From: Episyrphus balteatus
Taxonomy: Eukaryota > Arthropoda > Insecta > Diptera > Syrphidae
Assembly (NCBI RefSeq): GCF_945859705.1
Contig: NC_079135.1
Span: forward strand, 80,298,253-80,362,252
Reading direction: 5' to 3'
Length of the DNA stretch: 64,000 bases
In this document: positions 1 through 11,500 of the stretch, in pieces
How positions within the stretch are numbered: position 1 is the first letter of the stretch
Layout of the letters: every line of letters begins with the position of its first letter
Notes under the pieces: model-generated
Database searches by the model: none
Told to the model about the DNA's origin: nothing
Seen by the model: the letters and a program-made list of their open reading frames with translations, nothing else
Translations under genes and position numbers: made by a program

Positions 1-245
1 CAAATATTTTATTAAATTCATGTGGCTTTGAGAATGTCATTTGATGATGCCAATATTTCTAAGTTCGTATTTATTACAACATTGTGTGTAGACTATAGAG
101 CATGGGATTGTCATTTTGATTTATGAGCACTGCTTTCAAATTAAGTCATTAGTAAGAAGATGAGCAAAGTTGAATTGTCTTAACTGTGGATTTATGAACT
201 TTTATTTTTAAGCGCTGTCTGTAAGTGTACTTTCACTTGAAGAAA
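1..245. other. AT-rich non-coding flank
   Basis: AT-rich sequence with no long open frame and no recognisable RNA gene or repeat. It precedes the 11-bp minisatellite. I see nothing else in it. Confidence 0.6.
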
Positions 246-610
246 CCGGACACGTTCGGGACACATTTGGGACACATTCGAGAACACGTTCGGGATACGT
301 TCGGGACACGTTCGGGACACGTTCGAGAAAGGTTTGGGACACGTTCGGGACACATTCGGGACACATTCGGGACACATTCGGGACACATTCGGGACACATT
401 CGGGACACATTCGGGACACATTCGGGACACGTTTGGGACAAATTCGAGACACGTTCGGGACAAGTTGGGGACACGTTCGGAACACATTCGGGACACATTC
501 GGGAAACGTTTGGGACACATTCGAGAGACGTTTGGGACACTTTCGGGACACATTCGGGACACGTTCAGGTTTCGTTTGGAACACGTTCGGAATGCGCTTG
601 GGAGACGCTT
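246..610. repeat. 11-bp minisatellite (CGGGACACATT / CGGGACACGTT)
   Basis: About 33 tandem copies of an 11-bp unit, CGGGACACATT, with a frequent A-to-G variant (CGGGACACGTT) and scattered changes such as TTTGGGAC and TTCGAGAC. The centre (about 350-425) is nearly uniform and both ends are more degenerate, as expected for an array homogenised by unequal exchange. Because 3 x 11 = 33 bases, several frames stay open on both strands. The resulting cysteine- and proline-rich or histidine-rich peptides have an 11-residue period and are by-products of the repeat, not genes. It is unrelated in sequence to the 13-bp satellite further right. Confidence 0.92.
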
Positions 611-1969
611 TAAATAAATATCTAAGGCATTAATAGTAAATTGAAAATTTAAAGTTTTAAAGTATAGGTAAAGTCTGGAACTCATTTTTTTTTTCTTTTA
701 TTGAATTATTTTTAAAACAATCTGTTTCTTTGAATGCTTATGGTTTTTTTACAACTCCTTAATAGCGATGGAAGAATATAAAACCCCTATTCAAAAATCG
801 TAAATACTGTGTTAAAAATAAACGGATGTGCATGCACTCGTCACATAAAATTCTATCCAGACACATTAAAATTATTTTTTGTATCGCAACTTGTCATCAA
901 ACATTCTTTACTTGTTAAACTTTTTCCTAACTTTTCAATGGGAGTTTTAGACGACCAGAATTATTCGTCTTTTCTATACTACTTTATATGTGTTTCAAAA
1001 AGCCAACAAAAAATATCTTATGGCTAGCCACGCAAAAGTCTCACTACTCATATATCAGAGACAGAGTCCACCCTCTGCTGGGTGAAAGAGGGTTGATGTT
1101 TCATAGATCTTTATTGTTACAAACAGAAAAAATAAATGTTTGGCATTCGGTTTAGAATTCGAGATATTAAAGTTGCTTATGCACCTCATATGTGAAATAT
1201 TTATAGAAAAAAAAAATGCAATTGGCATTGATTTAGTTTAGTTTTAGATTGTGAAATTCCAGTGGGAATATATTATTTTTAGAAACTTAAAAAAAAAATC
1301 AGAAATTACTCTTTAAATCCATAAAATTTTACTATTAAATAATCAAGGTATTGTTCTCATGCATACAAAGTTATAAGTGAAATTTTTAAATTATCTTTTT
1401 AATTTAAGAAGGAAAACTACATAATATTATTAATTCTGTCTGTATAAGAAACTCCACCCTTAACGGATGGAGTGATTTATTTACAAACTTCATAAGTAGC
1501 GTTTTTTGGGAAAGCTTTTTTTTTAATTTTTAGTATTAGTTTTTATGACAAAAAATAACCATACCCATATTTTGCAAAAGTTTAATTTGCTCAAAAACGG
1601 TTTAAAAGATTTTGATAAGTAAATTCAAATGTTTGTTTGCAATAAGGTCTATCTTGTGATGATCTTTTTCGGCGTCATTATTAACGTTGAAGCCAGAGAA
1701 GGTTTTTTTTTTAAATTTCTAGATTACTTCAAAGCCACTGATTTAGCTTCAACTAAAATTTTTAATATCAAAGAATCTAGAAAAAAATTATATTCATAAA
1801 TTAAAAATTAGATTCTGAAAGAATAATTTTGACCCAAAATAAGATAATAAAAGGGTGTTAGCTACTTTTTTTCAAACTTTAATATGGGTGCCACTTTTTT
1901 AATGTTGGCAACCCTATTTAATTTTCACTATCGTTAATTTTTCATTTAATACAAATTCTAACCTTTTAC
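611..1969. other. AT-rich intergenic DNA, no gene found
   Basis: Low-complexity AT-rich sequence with homopolymer A and T runs. The longest open frame here (809-1027, plus strand, 72 codons) has no recognisable motif and unremarkable composition, so I do not call it. Small hairpins such as ACTCCA...TGGAGT near 1449-1471 are too short to interpret. No tRNA, rRNA or transposon ends were seen before the MITE at 1970. Confidence 0.6.
1962..1969. repeat. Left 8-bp target site duplication of the MITE
   Basis: CCTTTTAC directly abuts the left terminal inverted repeat and matches 2373-2380 exactly. Confidence 0.9.
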
Positions 1970-2372
1970 TAGTGATGGGAACTATCGAATGATTTGAACT
2001 ATCGATAGTTTGTAACTGAATGATTTGAACTATCGAATAGTTCATTCATTCATTCATTTATTCATTCAAATAAAAACTATCGAATAAAACTATCGAATAA
2101 AAACTATCGAACAAACTATCGAATAAACTATCGAATAAAAACTATCGTATAAAAAAACTGTTCAAATGAAAAAACTATCGTTTAAGAAAACTATTCAAAT
2201 TAAAAAAAAAAAAACAGCGTTTAAGAAAACTATTCAAAATGAAAAAACTATAGTTTAAGAAAATTATTTGAATGACAAAACTATAGTATAAAAAAACTAT
2301 TCGAATGAAAATAGTAACTAAGTGAATATTTTACAACTATCGATAGTTTTTATTCGATAGTTCCCATCACTA
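1970..2372. mobile_element. hAT-type MITE, 403 bp, non-autonomous
   Basis: The two ends are inverted copies of each other. The left end begins TAGTGATGGGAACTATCGAA and the reverse complement of the right end reads the same for at least 20 bases. The inverted similarity continues imperfectly through an ACTATCGATAGTT palindrome. The element is bracketed by an exact 8-bp direct repeat, CCTTTTAC, at 1962-1969 and 2373-2380. An 8-bp target duplication with TAGTG-type ends is the hallmark of hAT transposons. The interior has no open frame and consists of AT-rich subrepeats built on ACTATCGAATAAA plus a CATT microsatellite (about 2041-2069). It would depend on a hAT transposase supplied elsewhere. 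Family assignment rests on ends and duplication only. Confidence 0.9.
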
Positions 2373-2380
2373 CCTTTTAC
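2373..2380. repeat. Right 8-bp target site duplication of the MITE
   Basis: CCTTTTAC directly abuts the right terminal inverted repeat and matches 1962-1969 exactly. Confidence 0.9.
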
Positions 2381-5300
2381 CGGATGAGCTATGTAAATGT
2401 AATACAACTGTCGGGTATCCTCTTGCAAAGCTAGAAAACGTATTTAATTTGTAACATTTCACTTTTGTCGTCGACTTTAGTCGCCGCTTTTGTCGTCGAC
2501 TTTAGTTGTCGACTTTAGTCGCCGACTTTTGTCGTCGACTTTTGTCGTTGACTTTTGTCGTCGACTTTAGTAGTCGTTTTTTGTCGTCGACTTTAGTCAC
2601 CGACTTTTGTCGTCGACTTTTGTCGTTGACTTTTGTCGTCGACTTTTGTCGTTGACTTTTGTCGTCGACTTTTGTCGTCGACTTTTGTCGTCGACTTTTG
2701 TCGTCGACTTTTGTCGTCGACTTTTGTCGTCGACTTTTGTCGTCGACTTCTGTCGTCGACTTTTGTCGTCGACTTTTGTCGTCGACTTTTGTCGTCGACT
2801 TTTGACGTCGACTTTAGTCGTCGACTTTAGTCGTAGACTTTAGTCGTAGACTTTAGTCGTAGACTTTAGTCGTAGACTTTAGTCGTAGACTTTAGTCGTA
2901 AACTTTAGTCGTAGACTTTAGTCGTCGACTTAAGTCGTCGACTTTTGTCGTCGACTTTTGTCGTCGACTTTTGTCGTCGACTTTTGTCGTCGACTTTTAT
3001 CGTCGACTTTAGTCGTCGACTTTTGTCGTCGACTTTAGTCGTCGTCTTTAGTCGTCGTCTTTTGTCGTCGACTTTAGTCGTCGACTTTAGTCTTCGACTT
3101 TAGTCGTCGACTTTTGTCGTCGACTTTTGTCGTCGACTTTAGTCGTCGACTTTTGTCGTCGACTTTTATCGTCGACTTTTATCGTCGACTTTAGTCGTCG
3201 ACTTTAGTCGTCGACTTTAGTCGTCGACTTTTGTCGTTGACTTTTGTCGTCGACTTTAGTAGTCGTTTTTTGTCGTCGACTTTAGTCACCGACTTTTGTC
3301 GTTGACTTTTGTCGTCGACTTTTGTCGTTGACTTTTGTCGTCGACTTTTGTCGTCGACTTTTGTCGTCGACTTTAGTCGTCGACTTTAGTCGTCGACTTT
3401 TGTCGTTGACTTTTGTCGTCGACTTTAGTAGTCGTTTTTTGTCACCGACTTTTGTCGTCGACTTTTGTCGTTGACTTTTGTCGTCGACTTTTGTCGTTGA
3501 CTTTTGTCGTCGACTTTTGTCGTCGACTTTTGTCGTCGACTTTTGTCGTCGACTTTTGTCGTCGACTTTTGTCGTCGACTTCTGTCGTCGACTTCTGTCG
3601 TCGACTTTTGTCGTCGACTTTTGTCGTCGACTTTTGTCGTCGACTTTTGTCGTCGACTTTTGTCGTCGACTTTTGTCGTCGACTTTTGACGTCGACTTTA
3701 GTCGTAGACTTTAGTCGTAGACTTTAGTCGTAGACTTTAGTCGTAGACTTTAGTCGTAGACTTTAGTCGTAAACTTTAGTCGTAGACTTTAGTCGTCGAC
3801 TTAAGTCGTCGACTTTTGTCGTCGACTTTTGTCGTCGACTTTTGTCGTCGACTTTTGTCGTCGACTTTTGTCGTCGACTTTTGTCGTCGACTTTTGTCGT
3901 CGACTTTTGTCGTCGACTTTTGTCGTCGACTTTTGTCGTCGACTTTTGTCGTCGACTTTTGTCGTCGACTTTAGTCGTCGTCTTTAGTCGTCGTCTTTTG
4001 TCGTCGACTTTAGTCGTCGACTTTAGTCTTCGACTTTAGTCGTCGACTTTTGTCGTCGACTTTTGTCGTCGACTTTAGTCTTCGACTTTTGTCGTCGACT
4101 TTTGTCGTCGACTTTTGTCGTCGACTTTTATCGTCGACTTTAGTCGTCGACTTTTGTCGTCGAATTTTTTCGTCGACTTTTGTCGTCGACTTTTGTCGTC
4201 GACTTTTGCCGTCGACTTTTGTCGTAGACTTAAGTCGTCGACTTTAGTCGTCGACTTCTGTCGTCGACTTCTGTCGTCGACTTTTGTCGTCGACTTTTTT
4301 CGTCGACTTTTGTCGTCGGCTTTTGTCGTCGACTTTTGTCGTCGACTTTTATCGTCGACTTTAGTCGTCGTCTTTTGTCGTCGACTTTAGTCGTCGACTT
4401 TAGTAGTCGACTTTAGTCGTCGAATTTTTTCGTCGACTTTTATCGTCGACTTTTATCGTCGACTTTTATCGTCGACTTTAGTCGTCGACTTTTGTCGTCG
4501 ACTTTTATCGTCGTCTTTTGTCGTCAACTTTAGTCGTCGACTTTAGTCTTCGACTTTAGTGGTCGACTTTTTTTGTCGACTTTTGTCGTCGACTTTAGTC
4601 GTCGACTTTTGTCGTCGACTTTTGTCGTCGACTTTTGTCGTCGACTTTTATCGTCGACTTTTGTCGTCGACTTTTATCGTCGACTTTTGTCGTAGACTTT
4701 AGTCGTAGACTTTAGTCGTCGACTTTTGTCGTCGACTTTTGTCGTCGACTTCTGTCGTCGACTTCTGTCGTCGACTTTTGTCGTCGACTTTTGTTGTCGA
4801 CTTTTGTCGTCGACTTTAGTCGTCGACTTTAGTCGTAGACTTTAGTCGTAGACTTTAGTCGTCGACTTTTGTCGTCGGCTTTTGTCGTCGACTTTTATCG
4901 TCGGCTTTTGTCGTCGACTTTTATCGTCGACTTTTGTCGTCGACTTTTATCGTCGACTTTTGTCGTCGACTTTTGTCGTCGACTTTTTTCGTCGAATTTT
5001 GTCGTCGACTTTTGTCGTCGACTTTTGTCGTCGACTTTTGTCGCCGACTTTTGTCGTCGACTTTTGTCGTCGACTTTAGTCGTCGTCTTTTGTCGTCGAC
5101 TTTTTCGTCGACTTTTGTCGTCGACTTTAGTCGTCGTCTTTAGTCGTGGACTTTAGTCGTAGACTTTAGTCGTAGACTTTAGTCGTAGACTTCAGTCGTA
5201 GACTTTAGTCGTAGACTTTAGTCGTAGACTTTAGTCGTAGACTTTAGTCGTCGACTTTAGTCGTCGACTTTAGTCGTCGACTTTTTTCGTCGACTTTTGT

Positions 5301-8300
5301 CGTCGGCTTATGTCGTCGACTTTTATCGTCGACTTTTGTCGTCGACTTTTGTCGTCGACTTTTGTCGTCGACTTTTGTCGTCGACTTTTGTCGTCGACTT
5401 TTGTCGTCGTCTTTTGTCGTCGACTTTAGTCGTCGTCTTTTGTCGTCGTCTTTTGTCGTCTACTTTAGTCGTCGTCTTTTGTCGTCGACTTTAGTCGTCG
5501 ACTTTAGTAGTCGACTTTAGTCGTCGAATTTTTTCGTCGACTTTTATCGTCGACTTTTATCGTCGACTTTAGTCGTCGACTTTTGTCGTCGACTTTTGTC
5601 GTCGACTTTTATCGTCGACTTTTGTCCTCGACTTTTGTCGTCGACTCTAGTCGTCGACTTAAGTCGTCGACTTTTGTCGTCGACTTTTGTCGTCGACTTT
5701 TGTCGTCGACTTTTGTCGTCGACTTTTGTCGTCGACTTTTGTCGTCGACTTTTGTCGTCGACTTTAGTCGTCGACTTTTGTCGTCGACTTTTGTCGTCGA
5801 CTTTTGTCGTCGACTTTAGTCGTCGACTTTAGTCGTCGACTTTAGTCGTCGACTTTAGTCGTCGACTTTAGTCGTCGACTTTTGTCGTCGACTTTTGTCG
5901 TCGACTTTTGTCGTCGTCTTTTGTCGTCGACTTTAGTCGTCGTCTTTTGTCGTCGTCTTTTGTCGTCGACTTTAGTCGTCGTCTTTTGTCGTCGACTTTA
6001 GTCGTCGACTTTAGTAGTCGACTTTAGTCGTCGAATTTTTTCGTCGACTTTTATCGTCGACTTTTATCGTCGACTTTAGTCGTCGACTTTTGTCGTCGAC
6101 TTTTGTCGTCGACTTTTATCGTCGACTTTTGTCGTCGACTTTTGTCGTCGACTTTTGTCGTCGACTTTTGTCGTCGACTTTTGTCGTCGACTTTAGTCGT
6201 CGACTTTTGTCGTCGACTTGTGTCGTCGACTTTTGTCGTCGACTTTTGTCGTCGACTTTTGTCGTCGACTTTAGTCGTCGACTTCTGTCGTCGACTTTAG
6301 TCGTCGACTTCTGTCGTCGACTTCTGTCGTCGACTTTTGTCGTCGACTTTTTTGGTCGACTTTTGTCATCGGCTTTTGTCGTCGACTTTTATCGTCGACT
6401 TTTGTCGTCGACTTTTGTCGTCGACTTTTGTCGTCGACTTTTGTCGTCGTATTTTGTCGTCGACTTTAGTCGTCGTCTTTTGTCGTCGTCTTTTGTCGTC
6501 GACTTTAGTCGTCGTCTTTTGTCGTCGACTTTAGTCGTCGACTTTAGTAGTCGACTTTAGTCGTCGAATTTTTTCGTCGACTTTTATCGTCGACTTTTAT
6601 CGTCGACTTTAGTCGTCGACTTTTGTCGTCGACTTTTGTCGTCGACTTTTATCGTCGACTTTTGTCGTCGACTTTTGTCGTCGACTTTAGTCGTCGACTT
6701 TAGTCGTCGACTTTTGTCGTCGACTTTTGTCGTCGACTTTTGTCGTCGACTTTTGTCGTCGACTTTTGTCGTAGACTTTTGTCGTCGACTTTAGTCGTCG
6801 ACTTCTGTCGTCGACTTCTGTCGTCGACTTTTGTCGTCGACTTTTTTGGTCGACTTTTGTCGTCGGCTTTTGTCGTCGACTTTTATCGTCGACTTTTGTC
6901 GTCGACTTTTGTCGTCGACTTTTGTCGTCGACTTTTGTCGTCGTCTTTTGTCGTCGACTTTAGTCGTCGTCTTTTGTCGTCGTCTTTTGTCGTCGACTTT
7001 AGTCGTCGTCTTTTGTCGTCGACTTTAGTCGTCGACTTTAGTAGTCGACTTTAGTCGTCGAATTTTTTCGTCGACTTTTATCGTCGACTTTTATCGTCGA
7101 CTTTTATCGTCGACTTTAGTCGTCGACTTTTGTCGTCGACTTTTGTCGTCGACTTTTATCGTCGACTTTTGTCGTCGACTTTTGTCGTCGACTTTAGTCG
7201 TCGACTTTAGTCGTCGACTTTTGTCGTCGACTTTTGTCGTCGACTTTTGTCGTCGAATTTTGTCGTCGACTTTAGTCTTCGACTTTAGTCGTCGACTTTT
7301 GTCGTCGACTTTTATCGTCGACTTTTGTCGTCGACTTTTATCGTCGACTTTTGTCGTCGACTTTTGTCGTCGACTTTAGTCGTCGACTTTAGTCGTCGAC
7401 TTTTGTCGTCGACTTTTGTCGTCGACTTTTGTCGTCGACTTTAGTCGTCGACTTTAGTCTTCGACTTTAGTCGTAGACTTTTGTCGTCGACTTTTGTCGT
7501 CGACTTTTGTCGTCGACTTTTGTCGTCGACTTTAGTCGTCGACTTTAGTCTTCGACTTTTGTCGTCGACTTTAGTCGTCGACTTTTGTCGTCGACTTTTG
7601 TCGTCGACTTTTGTCGTCGTCTTTTGTCGTCGACTTTAGTCGTCGTCTTTTGTCGTCGTCTTTTGTCGTCGACTTTAGTCGTCGTCTTTTGTCGTCGACT
7701 TTAGTCGTCGACTTTAATAGTCGACTTTAGTCGTCGAATTTTTTCGTCGACTTTTATCTTCGACTTTTATCGTCGACTTTAGTCGTCGACTTTTGTCGTC
7801 GACTTTTGTCGTCGACTTTTGTCGTCGACTTTAGTCGTCGACTTTAGTCGTCGACTTTTGTCGTCGACTTTTGTCGTCGACTTTTGTCGTCGACTTTTGT
7901 CGTCGACTTTTGTCGTCGACTTTTGTCGTCGACTTTTGTCGTCGACTTTTGTCGTCGACTTTTGTCGTCGACTTTTGTCGTAGACTTTAGTCGTCGACTT
8001 TAGTCGTCGACTTCTGTCGTCGACTTCTGTCGTCGACTTTTGTCGTCGACTTTTTTCGTCGACTTTTGTCGTCGGCTTTTGTCGTCGACTTTTATCGTCG
8101 ACTTTTGTCGTCGATTTTTGTCGTCGACTTTTGTCGTCGACTTTTGTCGTCGACTTTTGTCGTCGACTTTTGTCGTCGTCTTTTGTCGTCGACTTTAGTC
8201 GTCGTCTTTTGTCGTCGTCTTTTGTCGTCGACTTTAGTCGTCGTCTTTTGTCGTCGACTTTAGTCGTCGACTTTAGTAGTCGACTTTAGTCGTCGAATTT

Positions 8301-8407
8301 TTTCGTCGACTTTTATCGTCGACTTTTATCGTCGACTTTTGTCGTAGACTTTAGTCGTCGACTTCTGTCGTCGACTTCTGTCGTCGACTTTTGTCGTCGA
8401 CTTTTTT

Positions 8408-11400
8408 CGTCGACTTTTGTCGTCGGCTTTTGTCGTCGACTTTTATCGTCAACTTTTGCCGTCGACTTTTGTCGTAGACTTTAGTCGTCGACTTTAGTCG
8501 TCGACTTCTGTCGTCGACTTCTGTCGTCGACTTCTGTCGTCGTCTTTTGCCGTCGACTTTTATCGTCGACTTTTGTCGTCGACTTTTGTCGTCGACTTTA
8601 GTCGTCGACTTTTGTCGTCGACTTTTGTCGTCGACTTTTGTCGTCGACTTTTGTCGTCGACTTTTGTCGTCGACTTTTGTCGTCGACTTTTGTCGTCGAC
8701 TTTTGTCGTCGACTTTTGTCGTCGACTTTTGTCGTCGACTTTAGTCGTCGACTTTTGTCGTCGACTTTTGTCGTCGACTTTTGTCGTCGACTTTTGTCGT
8801 CGACTTTTGTCGTCGACTTTTGTCGTCGACTTTTGTCGTCGACTTTAGTCGTCGACTTTTGTCGTCGACTTTTGTCGTCGACTTTTGTTGTCGACTTTAG
8901 TCGTCGACTTTTGTCGTCGACTTTTGTCGTCGACTTTAGTCGTCGACTTTAGTCGTCGACTTTAGTCGTCGACTTTTGTCGTCGACTTTTGTCGTCGACT
9001 TTTGTCGTCGACTTTTGTCGTCGACTTTTGTCGTCGACTTTTGTCGTCGACTTTTGTCGTCGACATTTGTCGTCGACTTTTGTCGTCGACTTTTGTCGTC
9101 GACATTTGTCGTCGACTTTTGTCGTCGACTTTAGTCGTCGTCTTTTGTCGTCGACTTTAGTCGTCGACTTTAGTCGTAAACTTTAGTCTTCGACTTTAGT
9201 CGTCAACTTTTGTCGTCGACTTTTGTCGTCGACTTTTGTCGTCGACTTTTGTCGTCGACTTTTGTCGTCGACTTTAGTCGTCGACTTTTGTCGTCGACTT
9301 TTATCGTCGACTTTTGTCGTCGACTTTTATCGACGACTTTAGTCGCCGACTTTTGTCGTTGACTTTTGTCGTTGACTTTTGTCGTCGACTTTTGTCGTCG
9401 ACTTTTGTCGTCGACTTTTATCGTCGACTTTTGCCGTCGACTTTTGTCGTCGACTTTTGTCGTCGACTTTTGTCGTCGACTTTTGTCGTCGACTTTTGAC
9501 GTCGACTTTAGTCGTCGACTTTTGTCGTAGACTTTAGTCGTAGACTTTAGTCGTAGACTTTAGTCGTAGACTTTAGTCGTAGACTTTAGTCGTAGACTTT
9601 AGTCGTAGACTTTAGTCGTAGACTTTAGTCGTAAACTTTAGTCGTAGACTTTAGTCGTCGACTTAAGTCGTCGACTTTTGTCGTCGAATTTTGTCGTCGA
9701 CTTTTGTCGTCGACTTTTATCGTCGACTTTTGTCGTCGACTTTTGTCGTCGACTTTAGTCGTCGTCTTTAGTCGTCGTCTTTTGTCGTCGACTTTAGTCG
9801 TCGACTTTTGTCGTCGATTTTAGTCTTCGACTTTAGTCGTCGACTTTTGTCGTCGACTTTAGTCGTCGACTTTTATCGTCGACTTTTATCGTCGACTTTT
9901 GTCGTCGACTTTAGTCGTCGACTTTAGTCGTCGACTTTAGTCGTCGACTTTTGTCGTCGACTTTTGTCGTCGACTTTTGTCGTCGACTTTTGTCGTCGAC
10001 ATTTGTCGTCGACTTTTGTCGTCGACTTCAGTCGTCGTGTTTTGTCGTCGACTTTAGTCGTCGACTTTAGTCGTAAACTTTAGTCGTAGACTTTAGTCGT
10101 AGACTTTAGTCGACTTTTGTCGTCGACTTTTATCGTCGACTTTAGTCGTCGACTTTAGTCGTCGACTTTAGTCGTCGACTTTAGTCGTCGACTTTTGTCG
10201 TCGACTTTAGTCGTCGACTTTTGTCGTCGACTTTAGTCGTCGACTTTAGTCTTCGACTTTAGTCGTCGACATTTGTCGTCGACTTTTGTCGTCGACTTTT
10301 GTCGTCGACTTTTGTCGTCGACTTTTGTCGTCGACTTTAGTCGTAAACTTAAGTCGTAAACTTTAGTCGACTTTTGTCGTCGACTTTTGTCGTCGACTTT
10401 TATCGTCGACTTTAGTCGTCGACTTTAGTCGTCGACTTTAGTCTTCGACTTTAGTCGTCGACATTTGTCGTCGACTTTTGTCGTCGACGTTTGTCGTCGA
10501 CTTTAGTCGTCGTCTTTAGTCGTCGTCTTTTGTCGTCGACTTTAGTCGTCGACTTTAGTCTTCGACTTTTGTCGTCGACTTTAGTCGTCGACTTTTGTCG
10601 TCGACTTTAGTCGTCGACTTTTTTCGTCGACTTTTATCGTCGACTTTAGTCGTCGACTTTAGTCGTCGACTTTAGTCGTCGACTTTTGTCGTCGACTTTT
10701 GTCGTCGACTTTTGTCGTCGACTTTTGTCGTCGACTTTTGTCGTCGACTTTTGTCTCCGACATTTGTCGTCGACTTTTGTCGTCGACTTTTATCGTCGAC
10801 TTTAGTCGTAAACTTTAGTCGTAGACTTTAGTCAACTTTTGTCGTCGACTTTTGTCGTCGACTTTTGTCGTCGACTTTTGTCGTCGACTTTTGTCGTCGA
10901 CTTTTGTCGTCGACTTTAGTCGTCGACTTTAGTCGTAAACTTTAGTCGTAGACTTTAGTCGACTTTTGTCGTCGACTTTTGTCGTCGACTTTTATCGTCG
11001 ACTTTAGTCGTCGACTTTAGTCGTCGACTTTAGTCGTCGACTTTAGTCGTCGACTTTAGTCGTCGACTTTAGTCGTCGACTTTAGTCGTCGACTTTAGTC
11101 GTCGACTTTAGTCGTCGACTTTTGTCGTCGACTTTTGTCGTCGACTTTAGTCGTCGACTTTAGTCGTAAACTTTAGTCGTAGACTTTAGTCGACTTTTGT
11201 CGTCGACTTTTGTCGTCGACTTTTAGTCGTCGACTTTAGTCGTCGACTTTAGTCGTCGACTTTTGTCGTCGACTTTAGTCGTCGACTTTTGTCGTCGACT
11301 TTTGTCGTCGACTTTAGTCGTAAACTTTTGTCGTCGACTTTTGTCGTCGACTTTTGTCGTCGACTTTTGTCGTCGACTTTTGACGTCGACTTTAGTCGTC

Positions 11401-11500
11401 GACTTTTGTCGTAGACTTTTGTCGTAGACTTTAGTCGTAGACTTTAGTCGTAGACTTTAGTCGTAGACTTTAGTCGTAGACTTTAGTCGTAGACTTAAGT
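8408..11500 (+). repeat. Satellite segmental duplication, copy 1 (about 3.09 kb)
   Basis: This block of satellite is repeated directly downstream. Rare monomer variants line up at a constant offset of 3093 bp, later 3080 bp. Examples are the GTCAACTTTTGCC variant near 8448 and 11541, the GACTTCAGTCGTCGTG variant at 10023 and 13103, and GTCGAATTTTGTCG near 9682 and 12762. The 13-bp drop in offset equals one monomer. Confidence 0.85.

Noticed and set aside
192..685. Cysteine- and proline-rich open frames over the 11-bp minisatellite
   Set aside because: All follow the 33-base super-period of the 11-bp repeat and occur on both strands.
809..1027. 72-codon plus-strand open frame
   Set aside because: No motif, AT-rich surroundings, no supporting context. 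This length is expected by chance.
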